Shown in pieces: positions 9,345-18,130 of a stretch of DNA of 64,000 nt. Each line of letters starts with the position of its first letter. Position 1 is the first letter of the stretch. The notes beneath the pieces are model-generated. The model was not told where the DNA came from and ran no database searches. It was given only the letters and a program-made list of their open reading frames with translations. The stretch comes from an uncultured Sphaerochaeta sp. (GTDB taxonomy: Bacteria; Spirochaetota; Spirochaetia; Sphaerochaetales; Sphaerochaetaceae). The stretch lies in contig NZ_OY763408.1 in NCBI RefSeq assembly GCF_963667405.1, forward strand, positions 248,001 through 312,000, read 5' to 3'. Made by a program: the position numbers and the translations under genes.

Positions 9345-10370
9345 TTATACTTCGCTATAAAAATATCGACTCGTCATCTTGAGCATCTTCTTGCACCCAT
9401 CAATAACCGACGTCAATGGGACTTCGGAGAGATGTACCGGTATCTGTGCAATGTCTGCAAAGTACTCTTTGATTCCGGGAATTTGTGAACAGCCGCCGGT
9501 GAGCAGAATGCCGGAATCGACGAGATCGCCTGCCAGCTCGGGAGGTGTCTCTTCCAGGGTTGCGAGCAAGATGGCTTTGATCGGGTCAAAGCTTCGGAGC
9601 AACACGTCACGGACTTCCTCTGGGGTTACCGTGATCTGGCGCGGCAATCCGGTTACCAGATCGCGTCCCATCGCTTCTGCGTGGATCGGATTGCAATCCT
9701 CATCCATCGGGAAGGGGCCTGTCAGGGAAGCAAGGCTTATCTTGATCCGCTCCGCAGTCTGGTTGCCGATCTCCAGCTTGTGGGTTGTCTTGACGTGGTC
9801 GATGATCTGACGATCGAAGTAGTCACCTGCAATCTTGATGGATTTGGAGAGGACCACTTCTCCCAGGGAGAGGATACCGAAATCGGTGGTGCCGCCACCA
9901 ATGTCGATGACCATGTGTCCTCTGGGGGCAAAGATGTCGAGTCCTGAGCCCAGTGCCCCGGCTTTGATCTCTTCTTCAATTTCCGTGTTTTTGATGCCCA
10001 GACTATGTCCAAGCTCAACGATTGCCTCTTTCTCGGTATTGGTGATTTCCGAGGGGATGCAGATCAGAAGCTTTTCGATTGAGTCGAGGTTTGAGAGAAA
10101 GATCTTGTCCAGGGTGAACAGCAGGATTTCCCGGATCAGCTGGATGTCCGAGATCACTCCACCTTGCAGCGGTCTGGCGACTTCCACCTTGTTGTGGGTC
10201 TTTCCCACCAGTTTCGCCGCTTCATGTCCAACCGAGACGACATTACCAGTTGCTTTGTCGATTGCAATGATCGATGGCTCATTGAACAGCGTCCCCTGAC
10301 CTTCGACATAGATGAGAAGGTTTGAGGTACCAAGGTCGACACCTACTGATAAATTTGTTTTTTCCTTCAT
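9345..10370 (-). CDS. MreB-like actin paralogue, first of three (341 aa)
   Basis: Promoter-proximal actin of the triplet. It begins with a short Met-Lys-Glu-Lys leader and then GVDLGTSNLLIYVEGQG; later motifs are IDIGGGTTDFGILSLG, GRDLVTGLPRQITV (closest of the three to canonical MreB) and LTGGCSQIPGIKEYF. The IEEP segment reads IEEEIKAGALGSG. A strong GGAGG lies six bases before the ATG. An insertion of about a dozen residues (around TGPFPMDEDCNPIHA) distinguishes it from the other two. A -35/-10 pair at 10493-10521 lies about 120 bp upstream. Confidence 0.92.
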   Translation of the reverse strand: MKEKTNLSVGVDLGTSNLLIYVEGQGTLFNEPSIIAIDKATGNVVSVGHEAAKLVGKTHNKVEVARPLQGGVISDIQLIREILLFTLDKIFLSNLDSIEKLLICIPSEITNTEKEAIVELGHSLGIKNTEIEEEIKAGALGSGLDIFAPRGHMVIDIGGGTTDFGILSLGEVVLSKSIKIAGDYFDRQIIDHVKTTHKLEIGNQTAERIKISLASLTGPFPMDEDCNPIHAEAMGRDLVTGLPRQITVTPEEVRDVLLRSFDPIKAILLATLEETPPELAGDLVDSGILLTGGCSQIPGIKEYFADIAQIPVHLSEVPLTSVIDGCKKMLKMTSRYFYSEV

Positions 10371-10492
10371 GTCTTTCCTCCACCAGAATTCCAGAAATGC
10401 ACAAGCAGTACTGCTTCAAATTTCAAACCGATCTGCCATGAATGTTTTTTTCTGAGGAAAAATCCAATGCATTTTGGTTGAAATTCCGATTC

Positions 10493-10521
10493 AGTAAAAC
10501 ACAGCACTATTGGGTTGTCAA
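10493..10521 (-). promoter_or_regulatory. Promoter of the triple-actin operon
   Basis: On the minus strand TTGACA (10516-10521), a 17-bp spacer and TTTACT (10493-10498) match a sigma-70-type promoter, perfect at -35 and four of six at -10. It would give a leader of about 115-120 nt before the first actin gene. The leader includes a 14-bp palindrome AAGCAGTACTGCTT at 10403-10416 of unknown meaning. Confidence 0.6.
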
Positions 10522-10939
10522 CAATATAAATAATTAATTTTTCGTTATACAGAAAGGACTTATAACATATGTCAGTGCATTCTTTGTACAATGTTCAGTT
10601 GGCATTTGTCAGCTGTCAAAGCCATTTATTGATACAAATATGATAAGTAGTTCTCTTCCAATGGATTAGTATACAAGTTTTTTTTGTAACCTTTTCCAAT
10701 TACTGTGACAAATGGCACAAGAGAGAGAAATCCGAGAGGTTACACTTTTTTTTGATTTTCAGCGAAGCATGAGGGAATACAAAGAATCCCTTGCGTGGCT
10801 TTTGGGAGAAAAGATGACACGATGGAGCTGCAAAGAGGTCAAAATTTTGGTTTTGGGTCGGGATATTTTTGGGGAGCATTCTCCATGCAAGATGATCGTA
10901 TCGAGAAAAAAGAGAGATGGACAACTGTTTATTGCCCAA
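10522..10939. other. AT-rich intergenic stretch without a supported gene
   Basis: Between the actin promoter and the terminator of the YDG lipoprotein gene. It is AT-rich with T-runs. Short frames on both strands (for example 10712-10996 plus) have no ribosome site and no recognisable composition. A 9-bp inverted pair CATTTGTCA (10603-10611) and TGACAAATG (10706-10714) is present but far apart. I see no RNA gene. Confidence 0.5.
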
Positions 10940-10980
10940 AATAAGAGGCAAAATCCCTGCCTGACAAGAACCAGACAGGG
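10940..10980 (-). terminator. Rho-independent terminator after the YDG lipoprotein gene
   Basis: On the minus strand CCCTGTCTG pairs with CAGGCAGGG across an 8-base loop (10955-10980), with one G-U pair, and is followed by ATTTTGCCTCTTATTTT. It lies 12 bp after the stop codon of the gene ending at 10993. Confidence 0.8.
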
Positions 10981-10992
10981 AGAAGAAAGCAC

Positions 10993-13900
10993 TTAGAAGT
11001 AGCGTACAGCACGGACAAAGTGCGTATCGGTTTTCCAGAAATAACCAACCATGACTGTGTTATTTGCATTTGGTGTAAATTCATACCCAAATACAGTAGC
11101 ACCTGAATACGGAGGAGTATCGCGAAAATCTAGCTGTTCCTCCGAGGAACTCCAGTAGTAAGAATTCGCTGGTGTTGCGAAGTTTCCGATAAGGCTGTAA
11201 TTGAGACGCATTTTCCTCAGTTCATCTCTCGTTGGCAGGAACCAGTCGGAATAGCCTCCACCTCTGTAAGCACGAGTCATGCCTGCAGCATACGAGGCTG
11301 CCGATTCTCCCAGCGAAGTGACGATTTTATCCGTATTGATCAAGCCTTTTCCGATTCCGCCTTCCGTTCCCACTATTGTCGTTATACTGTTTGACCAAGC
11401 GATTTTGGAAGAGGAGATATCGCTCTTCGCGGCTATCAGACCATGTACCTGTCCGGTGAGGAAGCCGGGATCCCCGCTTGCAAAGAGATAGGCGACTATA
11501 CCGCCCTGATAGTAGTCTCCGACTGCAAGATCTTGTGAGCTGAGACCAAACTCCTGTGCAGGACCTGGGGCCAATGTGGATGATTCTTTCACCCGTATCC
11601 GTACCTTGGTGGCTGTGGTCACATTCGAACCTGGCAAGATCATGGCCCGATTTCGGCTATCCACTTCAACAGCAGCATACCTTTCAAAGGACGAACCGTC
11701 GATGGCGACACTGGCCTCGAGGTTGGTCCGGTTGGTAGAGAAGCCGGTCAGGTTGATGATCGAGGGGCTGGCAGGAGAAGCAGGGTAGTAGCCAACCAAC
11801 GTGTCACTTATGGACGGGCCCAGGGGCTTTTGGACAGGACCGAGGGGTGAGCTGGTGATGCTTCCCTGATAGTTTGTTCCCCCAGCGGTTACCGTTACCG
11901 TGATACTCGTCCCTACATCACTCGCAGCCAACATATACGTAGTGCCATTTGCACCGTTGATGGCTGTCCCGTTGCGTTTCCACTGATAGGTGGGAGTTCC
12001 TGCGTTGGTCAGGCTTATATTTGCCGTCAGGACTTGGCCAGTGAGAGCGTTGCCTCCAATAGACACCGTACCGCTTATCATAGCCTTTTCGATGGTAAGG
12101 GTTCCCGTATCGCTTATATCGAAGCTGTAGTTGCGGGCACTGCCTCCTGTTAGGGTAAGCGTGTAGGTTCCTGCATCAGGGGTAGATGTTGTCCCAGAAG
12201 TTGCAACAGGAGGAGAATACCATGAGGCAGTAGCAGTGCTTTCTCCAGCCACAAAGCCGGTAACATTGACCAGGAAGGTAGGAACAGCAGAGCCGTATTG
12301 CTGGGTATAGTCCCCCACCGTTGCTGTCAGGAAAGCTGGTGTAATTGAGGCCTTTCTGCTTGTATCATTGACCAGGGTGTAATTGAGCTTATCCGCACCT
12401 GAGATTTCATAGCGGATATCAACGGCCTTGTCATTTCCTGCATCCTTTGTGTTATAGATTGCGAGAACAGAGTCGAGAGACACACTATCTCCCGCAATGA
12501 CTCCAGACAGTGTGCCCTCTGAAGAGATTGGTACCGTACGAGTTCCATCATAGACCCTTGAGGCAGGGAAAAGGGTATCAATGACAGTCAATGGCTTTGG
12601 TTCGATGGATCCCCAACGCAAAGCCTCGACTGGTGGGTCGTAATTGCCTGCATTGGTGCCATCCAACGTGTATTTGATGGTGATCTGATTAAATAGATTT
12701 CCATTATAACCATAGGTAACGTCAGCGGACCCGTACTGTGCAGTGGCTTCTACGGTAACGACCTCTCCTTCAAGAACACCGGAAAGCGTACCTACAGTGA
12801 CAGTACCGTGTACTGCTATTGTACCATCATAGGTCTTTGTATCACTCTCCAAGGTAGGAGCACTAATCGTTAGCTGCTTCTTTAGGATCGAACATACTGG
12901 TTGTGAACGCAAGTCCGAGGGCTTGAGATAGTTGTCCTTGTCGGCTCCCTCCAGGGAGAAGAAAACTGAAATCTGTTTATAGTTCTCCGCTATAGGGGTG
13001 TCATAGGCAGCTGTTGCTGTAAGTCTTACATCATCTGAACCAACTTTTCCAAAGGTACTGAATGTGGGAGCTGTTGCAACGGTAGTTCCGTCATATACCT
13101 TGTTGTTAGTGGACTCAGTAATCATAAAACCAAGTTGTTTTGGGGTAATCACACCTGCTTGCGATATAGTTGCGTTCCCTGGTGTAATGTAGTTGTCCTT
13201 GTCTGTTCCGATTAAAGTGTAGGTGACGGTAATGGGCTTGTCTGTTCCCGCATGCTTCGTATCATAGGTTGCAATAGCCTGTACAGCCAACGAATCATCG
13301 GAAACAAAGCCTGATAAGGTGCCGTGTGATTCTACTTTTGCAGCACTCAACCCATCATAAGGTTTCTCTGGCTTCACGGTAGTTCCGGAGACGATGAGTG
13401 GTCTCTTGTTGATGAGGCCCGCTTCTGTTTTGTCGACAGGCTTGAGGTAGTTGCCGGAATCAGCACCACTGAGGGTGTACCCGATGGTGATCGTTTTTCC
13501 GCTGCCTGCGGTTTTGTCCTCGTAGGTTGCTGATACTTCGGCTGTCACTGCATCACCGGAGATTACTCCGTTCAGTAAACCCTTCGAGGTGATTTTCGCT
13601 GCAACCAAGCCGTCATACGCTTTGGTAGTGTCAACTGTGGTACCTTCCATGGTCAGCGGTTTCTTCAGGATGGTTCCCGCAACGAGTGAATTGTTCGGCT
13701 CGAGGTAGTTTGCCTTGTCGGTACCACTGAGGGAGTACCGGGTTTGGATGGCATTGCCGCTTCCGGCATCAGGTGAACCGTAGGATGCGCTTGCGCCTAC
13801 CGTCACATCCTCGTCTGCAATCTTTCCGGTGAAGGTCACGCTGGAAATGGTAGCTGAGGTAGTACCGTCGTAGACCTTGCTTGTCACCAGGTCGGTTCCT

Positions 13901-15576
13901 GAGACAGAAAGTTGCTTCTTGGCAATCTCCCCGATGGTGGAAGCATCGTCTGCAGGCTTAAGATAGTTGTCCTTGTCGGCTCCGCTGAGCGAGTAGATGA
14001 TTGTTATGGGATTGTTGCTGTCGGCATCAGCTCTGGCGTAGGATGCGGTGGCACCCACCGTCACATCCTCGTCTGCAACCTTTCCAGTGAAGGTCACACG
14101 GGAAATGGAGGCTGTGGTAGTACTGTCGTAGACCTTGCTGGTCACCAGGTCGGTTCCTGAGACGATGAGCTGCTTCTTGGCAATCTCTCCGATAATTGAA
14201 GCATCGTCTGCAGGCTTGAGGTAGTTGTCCTTTTCGGTTCCGCTGAGTGAGTAAATGATTGTTATGGGATTGTTGCTGTCAGCATCAGCACTGGCGTAGG
14301 TTGCGGTGGCAGCAACCGTTATATCATCAGAAGGCACCTTCCCGACGAGAGAGAAGGTGGGTGTCGCTGCGGAGGTTGTGCCGTCATATACCTTGCTGGC
14401 AGCAAGAGCCAGGTTGGAAACAGAGAGCTGCTTGTGCATGATCACACCCGTTTCTGTTGCAATCGAGCCGACAGGTGCGAGGTAGTTGTCCTTGTCTGTC
14501 CCGTCAAGGGTGTACGACAGGGAAATACGCTTGGCTGTTCCTGCATCCTTGGTAGTATAGGTTGCTGTTGCCTGGGATGAGACACTATCCCCAGCAACAA
14601 CACCTGTCAGAATTCCCTGTGAGGTGAGTGTAGCGAACGTCGTCCCATCATATACCTTGCTGGTCAGGATGGCTGTTTCTGAAACGGTGAGTTGTTTCTT
14701 GGAGATGCTGGCAGCAACTGTTGTGTTTCCCGGTGTCAGGTAGTTGGGGGCATCAGGGCCCGTCAGGGTATAGGTGACCGTGATCTGTTTTCCGGTTCCT
14801 GCTGCTTCGGTGTCATAGGTTGCCTGGGCACTCACCCTTACCTCATCCGAATTTCGGATGCCGATCAGAGAGCCTGCGGAGACAGTGCCCTCTACTGCTG
14901 TTGTTCCGTCATAGATTTTACTGGCGGTCAACGTTGGGCTGCCGATCGTGAGTTGGATCGGCTCATATGCTGGAATAGTAATAGCAAGCGGCTCGCTGGC
15001 GTGCAGGGCATGCGCAGCAGCATATCTGACCAAGTACGTCCCGGGCCCCAGGATGGTAGCGCCTTGGGTACAGGGCGTGTATGGCGTATCTTCCGGGGAT
15101 GAAGAGAGCCGGTACTCCATGGCTGTCGTTGTCCCATTGACTTGGCCGTCAGCGCTGTCAAAGCGGGAAGGGGCTGCAAGCGTGAATCCACTGGAGGGGG
15201 GAACGGCCTGGGTGAAGACGACCAGGAGGGTGGTTTCGAGTATCTGTCCTTCCTTGAGATCGATTCTCGTGGTGCCTCTCCCCAACTGGACACTGTTTGC
15301 ATCATAGGCGGTGACGGTAAGGTCCCATGTTCCTTTCTTCAGTGCCGAAAGGGAGTGCCTGGGGGGAATGATATCCCTCATGGAAAACCGAGAGGAGGTA
15401 TCAACATGTTCTGCTTCCAGGACGTACGATGCAACCACTACATTCGGTGTATCCAGCACAATGGTAAGGCTGATGCTTCCCAGTTTTTCCATCATGTCAC
15501 TGCACCCAGTGAAAAAGATAGCTGCAGTGATGAGTATGAAAAGAAGGAGAAGCCGTGTTGGTTTGGTTTTTTTCAT
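10993..15576 (-). CDS. Large surface lipoprotein with ten YDG repeats and a C-terminal DUF1566 domain (1527 aa)
   Basis: A lipoprotein signal peptide ends in FFTGC with the lipidated Cys at residue 25. About 180 residues follow with a domain of unknown type. Ten repeats of about 86 residues (about 205-1080) each carry the core (T/S)K-hYDG-T-A typical of YDG domains, with the partner motif Y-L-G-D-NYL. Next come an MBG-like domain (about 1080-1165, YGSAVPTFLVNVTGF), an Ig-like segment with TYQWKRNGTAI (about 1165-1260) and a DUF1566/Lcl-type C-terminal domain (about 1345-1527) with GGIVAYL, WFLPTRDEL and YYWSSSEE. Such proteins are usually adhesins or surface stalks. It follows the beta-barrel gene by 9 bp, and the pair is probably co-expressed. 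Confidence 0.9.
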   Translation of the reverse strand: MKKTKPTRLLLLFILITAAIFFTGCSDMMEKLGSISLTIVLDTPNVVVASYVLEAEHVDTSSRFSMRDIIPPRHSLSALKKGTWDLTVTAYDANSVQLGRGTTRIDLKEGQILETTLLVVFTQAVPPSSGFTLAAPSRFDSADGQVNGTTTAMEYRLSSSPEDTPYTPCTQGATILGPGTYLVRYAAAHALHASEPLAITIPAYEPIQLTIGSPTLTASKIYDGTTAVEGTVSAGSLIGIRNSDEVRVSAQATYDTEAAGTGKQITVTYTLTGPDAPNYLTPGNTTVAASISKKQLTVSETAILTSKVYDGTTFATLTSQGILTGVVAGDSVSSQATATYTTKDAGTAKRISLSYTLDGTDKDNYLAPVGSIATETGVIMHKQLSVSNLALAASKVYDGTTSAATPTFSLVGKVPSDDITVAATATYASADADSNNPITIIYSLSGTEKDNYLKPADDASIIGEIAKKQLIVSGTDLVTSKVYDSTTTASISRVTFTGKVADEDVTVGATASYARADADSNNPITIIYSLSGADKDNYLKPADDASTIGEIAKKQLSVSGTDLVTSKVYDGTTSATISSVTFTGKIADEDVTVGASASYGSPDAGSGNAIQTRYSLSGTDKANYLEPNNSLVAGTILKKPLTMEGTTVDTTKAYDGLVAAKITSKGLLNGVISGDAVTAEVSATYEDKTAGSGKTITIGYTLSGADSGNYLKPVDKTEAGLINKRPLIVSGTTVKPEKPYDGLSAAKVESHGTLSGFVSDDSLAVQAIATYDTKHAGTDKPITVTYTLIGTDKDNYITPGNATISQAGVITPKQLGFMITESTNNKVYDGTTVATAPTFSTFGKVGSDDVRLTATAAYDTPIAENYKQISVFFSLEGADKDNYLKPSDLRSQPVCSILKKQLTISAPTLESDTKTYDGTIAVHGTVTVGTLSGVLEGEVVTVEATAQYGSADVTYGYNGNLFNQITIKYTLDGTNAGNYDPPVEALRWGSIEPKPLTVIDTLFPASRVYDGTRTVPISSEGTLSGVIAGDSVSLDSVLAIYNTKDAGNDKAVDIRYEISGADKLNYTLVNDTSRKASITPAFLTATVGDYTQQYGSAVPTFLVNVTGFVAGESTATASWYSPPVATSGTTSTPDAGTYTLTLTGGSARNYSFDISDTGTLTIEKAMISGTVSIGGNALTGQVLTANISLTNAGTPTYQWKRNGTAINGANGTTYMLAASDVGTSITVTVTAGGTNYQGSITSSPLGPVQKPLGPSISDTLVGYYPASPASPSIINLTGFSTNRTNLEASVAIDGSSFERYAAVEVDSRNRAMILPGSNVTTATKVRIRVKESSTLAPGPAQEFGLSSQDLAVGDYYQGGIVAYLFASGDPGFLTGQVHGLIAAKSDISSSKIAWSNSITTIVGTEGGIGKGLINTDKIVTSLGESAASYAAGMTRAYRGGGYSDWFLPTRDELRKMRLNYSLIGNFATPANSYYWSSSEEQLDFRDTPPYSGATVFGYEFTPNANNTVMVGYFWKTDTHFVRAVRYF
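12330..14965 (-). repeat. Ten tandem coding repeats of about 260 bp (YDG domains)
   Basis: The YDG codons recur near 14909, 14647, 14383, 14127, 13870, 13613, 13355, 13093, 12826 and 12548, a period of 255-278 bp. The repeats at about 13862-14030 and 14112-14285 are nearly identical over about 170 bp, which points to a recent duplication within the gene; others have drifted. One repeat reads YDS instead of YDG. Confidence 0.88.
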
Positions 15577-15585
15577 GGAGATCCC

Positions 15586-16668
15586 CTAGAAGGTGTATCG
15601 AAGTGCTGTCTGGACGCCGAATAGCGTACCCATGGAGTTTTTCTCGAAGAACAGGACGCCCAGTGGGGCAACGAGAAGCGTATAGGTATCGTTGAATGCA
15701 TACGTGAGATTCAGCGAAAGACGCAGCTGCTGGTCAAAAAAGGTCTCGAGGGTTTTGGTTCCATCCTCGTCAAAATCGGCGTTGATGAGATGGACTACCA
15801 CCCCATAGCCGAGTTCAGGTACAAGGTGCAGCTTTTCTGAAAGGCCAAACCTGTACCCCAATCCGACAGAGATATTGGCCGCTTGCATGGCTTCAGTCCA
15901 ATCGGACTTGGAAGGGCCCCTGCTGTAGGCGACTTCCCCATAGCCGATGAGCTTGTCATGTTCATTCAAGGCAATGTTCAGTTTCAGTCCCGTACCCAGT
16001 ACCGATGCATAGTAGGTCGAACTCTTGCTTGCCGGATAGAGGCCGTAGAGCTTCAGTTCAAGCGAATCAACAGCCTTCTTCTCATGGGGCTCTGTATGCG
16101 TGAGGCTCCATACGTCTGTAGGAAAGTCATACCGGTAGGTGTAGGTGTTCCCCCAGGTAAGCAGGTCCTCTGATTGCTGAATGAAAAGCGTGTCTTGTGT
16201 ACTGTCAAAGGAGTCGAGTGCAAGAACAGAGTGGGAACTATCCACCTCAGTCCATGAACCCGAGGGAGTTGGTCCGGTCTGATACCGAAAGGCTTTCACG
16301 GTCTTGGAGACCGGTTTGACTTGGATGTTAAGAGGCTTGTGTACGGCAAGGGATACTTCCCATGTATGTGTCTTTGCGTCGTACCGGTACGCATAGGTTT
16401 TGCCCCAATTGGTACCGTCTACCGTCTGTTGCACAAACAGTGCCTGTTGGGAACTGTCAAATCCTTCGAGGGAGATGGGCGTTGGGAAGACTCCCATTTC
16501 TGTCCAGAGACTGTCAGGCCAGACGCCTGTTTGGTAACGAATGGCCTGCACCCTGTCGCTGGTTGGTTGCACCACCACCCGAAGGGGCGTATTGGCAGCA
16601 GATAGGGATACGACTGAAAGAAAAAGCAGGATGGCTGTGCAAGCACCTGTCCGAACTCTGAACATCAT
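15586..16668 (-). CDS. Outer-membrane beta-barrel protein with two N-terminal repeats (360 aa)
   Basis: Signal peptide of about 24 residues ending SLSAA. Two repeats of about 80 residues follow, each with V-x-A-hRYQTG-x-P-x-S-WTE, then GFDS-Q-LF-QQ and WG-TY-YRYD (about 30-110 and 113-190). The rest (about 205-360) is alternating hydrophobic/polar strands ending in LRYTF; a C-terminal Phe is the outer-membrane assembly signal. Start ATG 16668 has GAGGGG seven bases upstream; a longer frame to 16731 has none. The gene lies 9 bp before the YDG lipoprotein gene, and about 170 bp after a histidine-kinase gene. The barrel may anchor or secrete the lipoprotein; this is inference from adjacency. Confidence 0.82.
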   Translation of the reverse strand: MMFRVRTGACTAILLFLSVVSLSAANTPLRVVVQPTSDRVQAIRYQTGVWPDSLWTEMGVFPTPISLEGFDSSQQALFVQQTVDGTNWGKTYAYRYDAKTHTWEVSLAVHKPLNIQVKPVSKTVKAFRYQTGPTPSGSWTEVDSSHSVLALDSFDSTQDTLFIQQSEDLLTWGNTYTYRYDFPTDVWSLTHTEPHEKKAVDSLELKLYGLYPASKSSTYYASVLGTGLKLNIALNEHDKLIGYGEVAYSRGPSKSDWTEAMQAANISVGLGYRFGLSEKLHLVPELGYGVVVHLINADFDEDGTKTLETFFDQQLRLSLNLTYAFNDTYTLLVAPLGVLFFEKNSMGTLFGVQTALRYTF

Positions 16669-16840
16669 GATGGAACCCCTCTTTTCGTCCGGCCTCCGCA
16701 TGGATCTGTTCCTGGAATGAAACAAGCGCAACAGAGGCTGTTGGAAAAAACATTTGGGTTGTAGGCTAGCAAATTGAGGTGGACTGCAACGTGGTTTTAC
16801 CTAAAAGAGCTGATTTTCTACTTAGAATGAAGCGATCTTC

Positions 16841-18130
16841 TCAAATGAGCATTCGTACCCTGAACAGGCCATCCTGAACATGATAGAGCACCTCTGCATC
16901 GTGCTTGGCAGCAAAGGCTGCAATGCTTTTGGTCCCCACTCCATGGCCTTCCTGGTCGGTAGAGGGCAGACCATCCGGGCCAAGGCACACTGTCTCCTTG
17001 CAGGGGTTGCTGATCTCAAGCAGGAGGCGTTCTGCGTGGTGACAACTCAGTCTGATGTACTTCTGCTGGTTTTCAGGAAGGAGCGAGACAGCTTGTATGG
17101 CGTTCTCAAACAGGTTTGAGACCACCAATGCCAGTTCCAACGAGTCTACATGCACGCGCGCGGCAATGGTGGTTTCCACCTGGGCCGTGATGCCTTTCTG
17201 TTCTGCCATGGTTGTGTAGTAACTGATTGCTGCGTTTACCGGCTTGTTTTCGCAATACATCTTGGGTGCCGGGGCAGTGGTTGTGTTCTGTTTTTGCAGG
17301 CTGCGTATGGCTTCGTCTATCTCTCCCTGCTGGAGCAAGCCGATGAGCGTGTTGTTGAAGTGCCTGCGGTCATGCGAAGCAAGGCTGTTCTCGTAGGCCA
17401 CCTTCTCCATGAGTTGCAACCGCTCCGTCATGGTTGAGGAGGCTTGGGAGAGCAGCAAGCGCTCGTGCTGGTGCTTCAGATTTTCTGTTTCAAGCGCATG
17501 TATGGCAGTGAATCGTTTCATTGAGTAGAAGACCGTTCCATAGGCTGCCGATGAGAGGATGATCAGAAGCAGGAGAGGCCATTTTCCTGCAAGCAAGGTC
17601 TGCTGGATATCGGCCGTTACGTAGAAGTAATAGGACAGGTTGAGGAATATGCTGATGACCAGGATGGAGAAAATTCTCCAGTTGCTTGCAACCGAGTGGT
17701 AGAGTGGCAACAAGTATCGTTGAAAGAGGAAGATGATTGAGAGATAGAGCCCCAGTCTTATGAGTGTGTGCGCATAGTGGGGATGGGGAAAGAGTTTGCC
17801 AAGATGGAAGCTGAGGATGATGATCATCATCATGATGTTGATGGTGGTCAGAAAGTTGAAGCTCCACTGCATGAAGCTTGCTTTTGAAAGGGGTTTGAGA
17901 CAGATGCCCAGGACGATGAACATGATGATGTTGAAGCGTGAGAGAGCGGTGAGGTCCCCATACACATAGAACCAGAAGGTGGTTGCCATGTTGATCACAA
18001 AGACCAAAACGGCTGCAAGCGTGGTGGAGTTTCTCCCGTATTTTGGTTTGGTCAGCGTGAAAAGGAGCAGAACGTTCATAAGGGAGGTTACACTGCCGCG
18101 GAGGATGTTGCTGACCAGTTCCTGCATCAT
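16841..18130 (-). CDS. GHKL-type sensor histidine kinase, AgrC-like (429 aa)
   Basis: Six hydrophobic segments in residues 1-200 form the sensor part, followed by a coiled linker (about 205-240), the phosphoacceptor motif SHDRRHFNNTL (about 250) and a GHKL ATPase domain with NLFENAI as the N box and GHGVGTKSI as the G box. It phosphorylates its partner response regulator. The ATG at 18130 overlaps the stop of the regulator gene as ATGA, so the two are translationally coupled. A longer frame to 18415 lies inside the regulator gene and is a shadow. The family usually senses peptides or envelope state; the ligand is unknown here. Confidence 0.88.
   Translation of the reverse strand: MMQELVSNILRGSVTSLMNVLLLFTLTKPKYGRNSTTLAAVLVFVINMATTFWFYVYGDLTALSRFNIIMFIVLGICLKPLSKASFMQWSFNFLTTINIMMMIIILSFHLGKLFPHPHYAHTLIRLGLYLSIIFLFQRYLLPLYHSVASNWRIFSILVISIFLNLSYYFYVTADIQQTLLAGKWPLLLLIILSSAAYGTVFYSMKRFTAIHALETENLKHQHERLLLSQASSTMTERLQLMEKVAYENSLASHDRRHFNNTLIGLLQQGEIDEAIRSLQKQNTTTAPAPKMYCENKPVNAAISYYTTMAEQKGITAQVETTIAARVHVDSLELALVVSNLFENAIQAVSLLPENQQKYIRLSCHHAERLLLEISNPCKETVCLGPDGLPSTDQEGHGVGTKSIAAFAAKHDAEVLYHVQDGLFRVRMLI

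Noticed and set aside
10555..10580. Possible fourth copy of the GTTATAAC operator upstream of the actin operon (minus strand TGACATATGTTATAAG)
   Set aside because: Only one arm and the core match; the second arm (AC, ATGT) is absent, so not counted as part of the sugar regulon.
10712..10996. 94-codon open frame in the AT-rich gap next to the actin operon
   Set aside because: Overlaps the terminator of the YDG gene and has no ribosome site.
12330..14965. Regular repeats that might be a CRISPR array or tandem satellite
   Set aside because: The period of 255-278 bp is in frame and codes for YDG domains; repeats diverge except for one pair.
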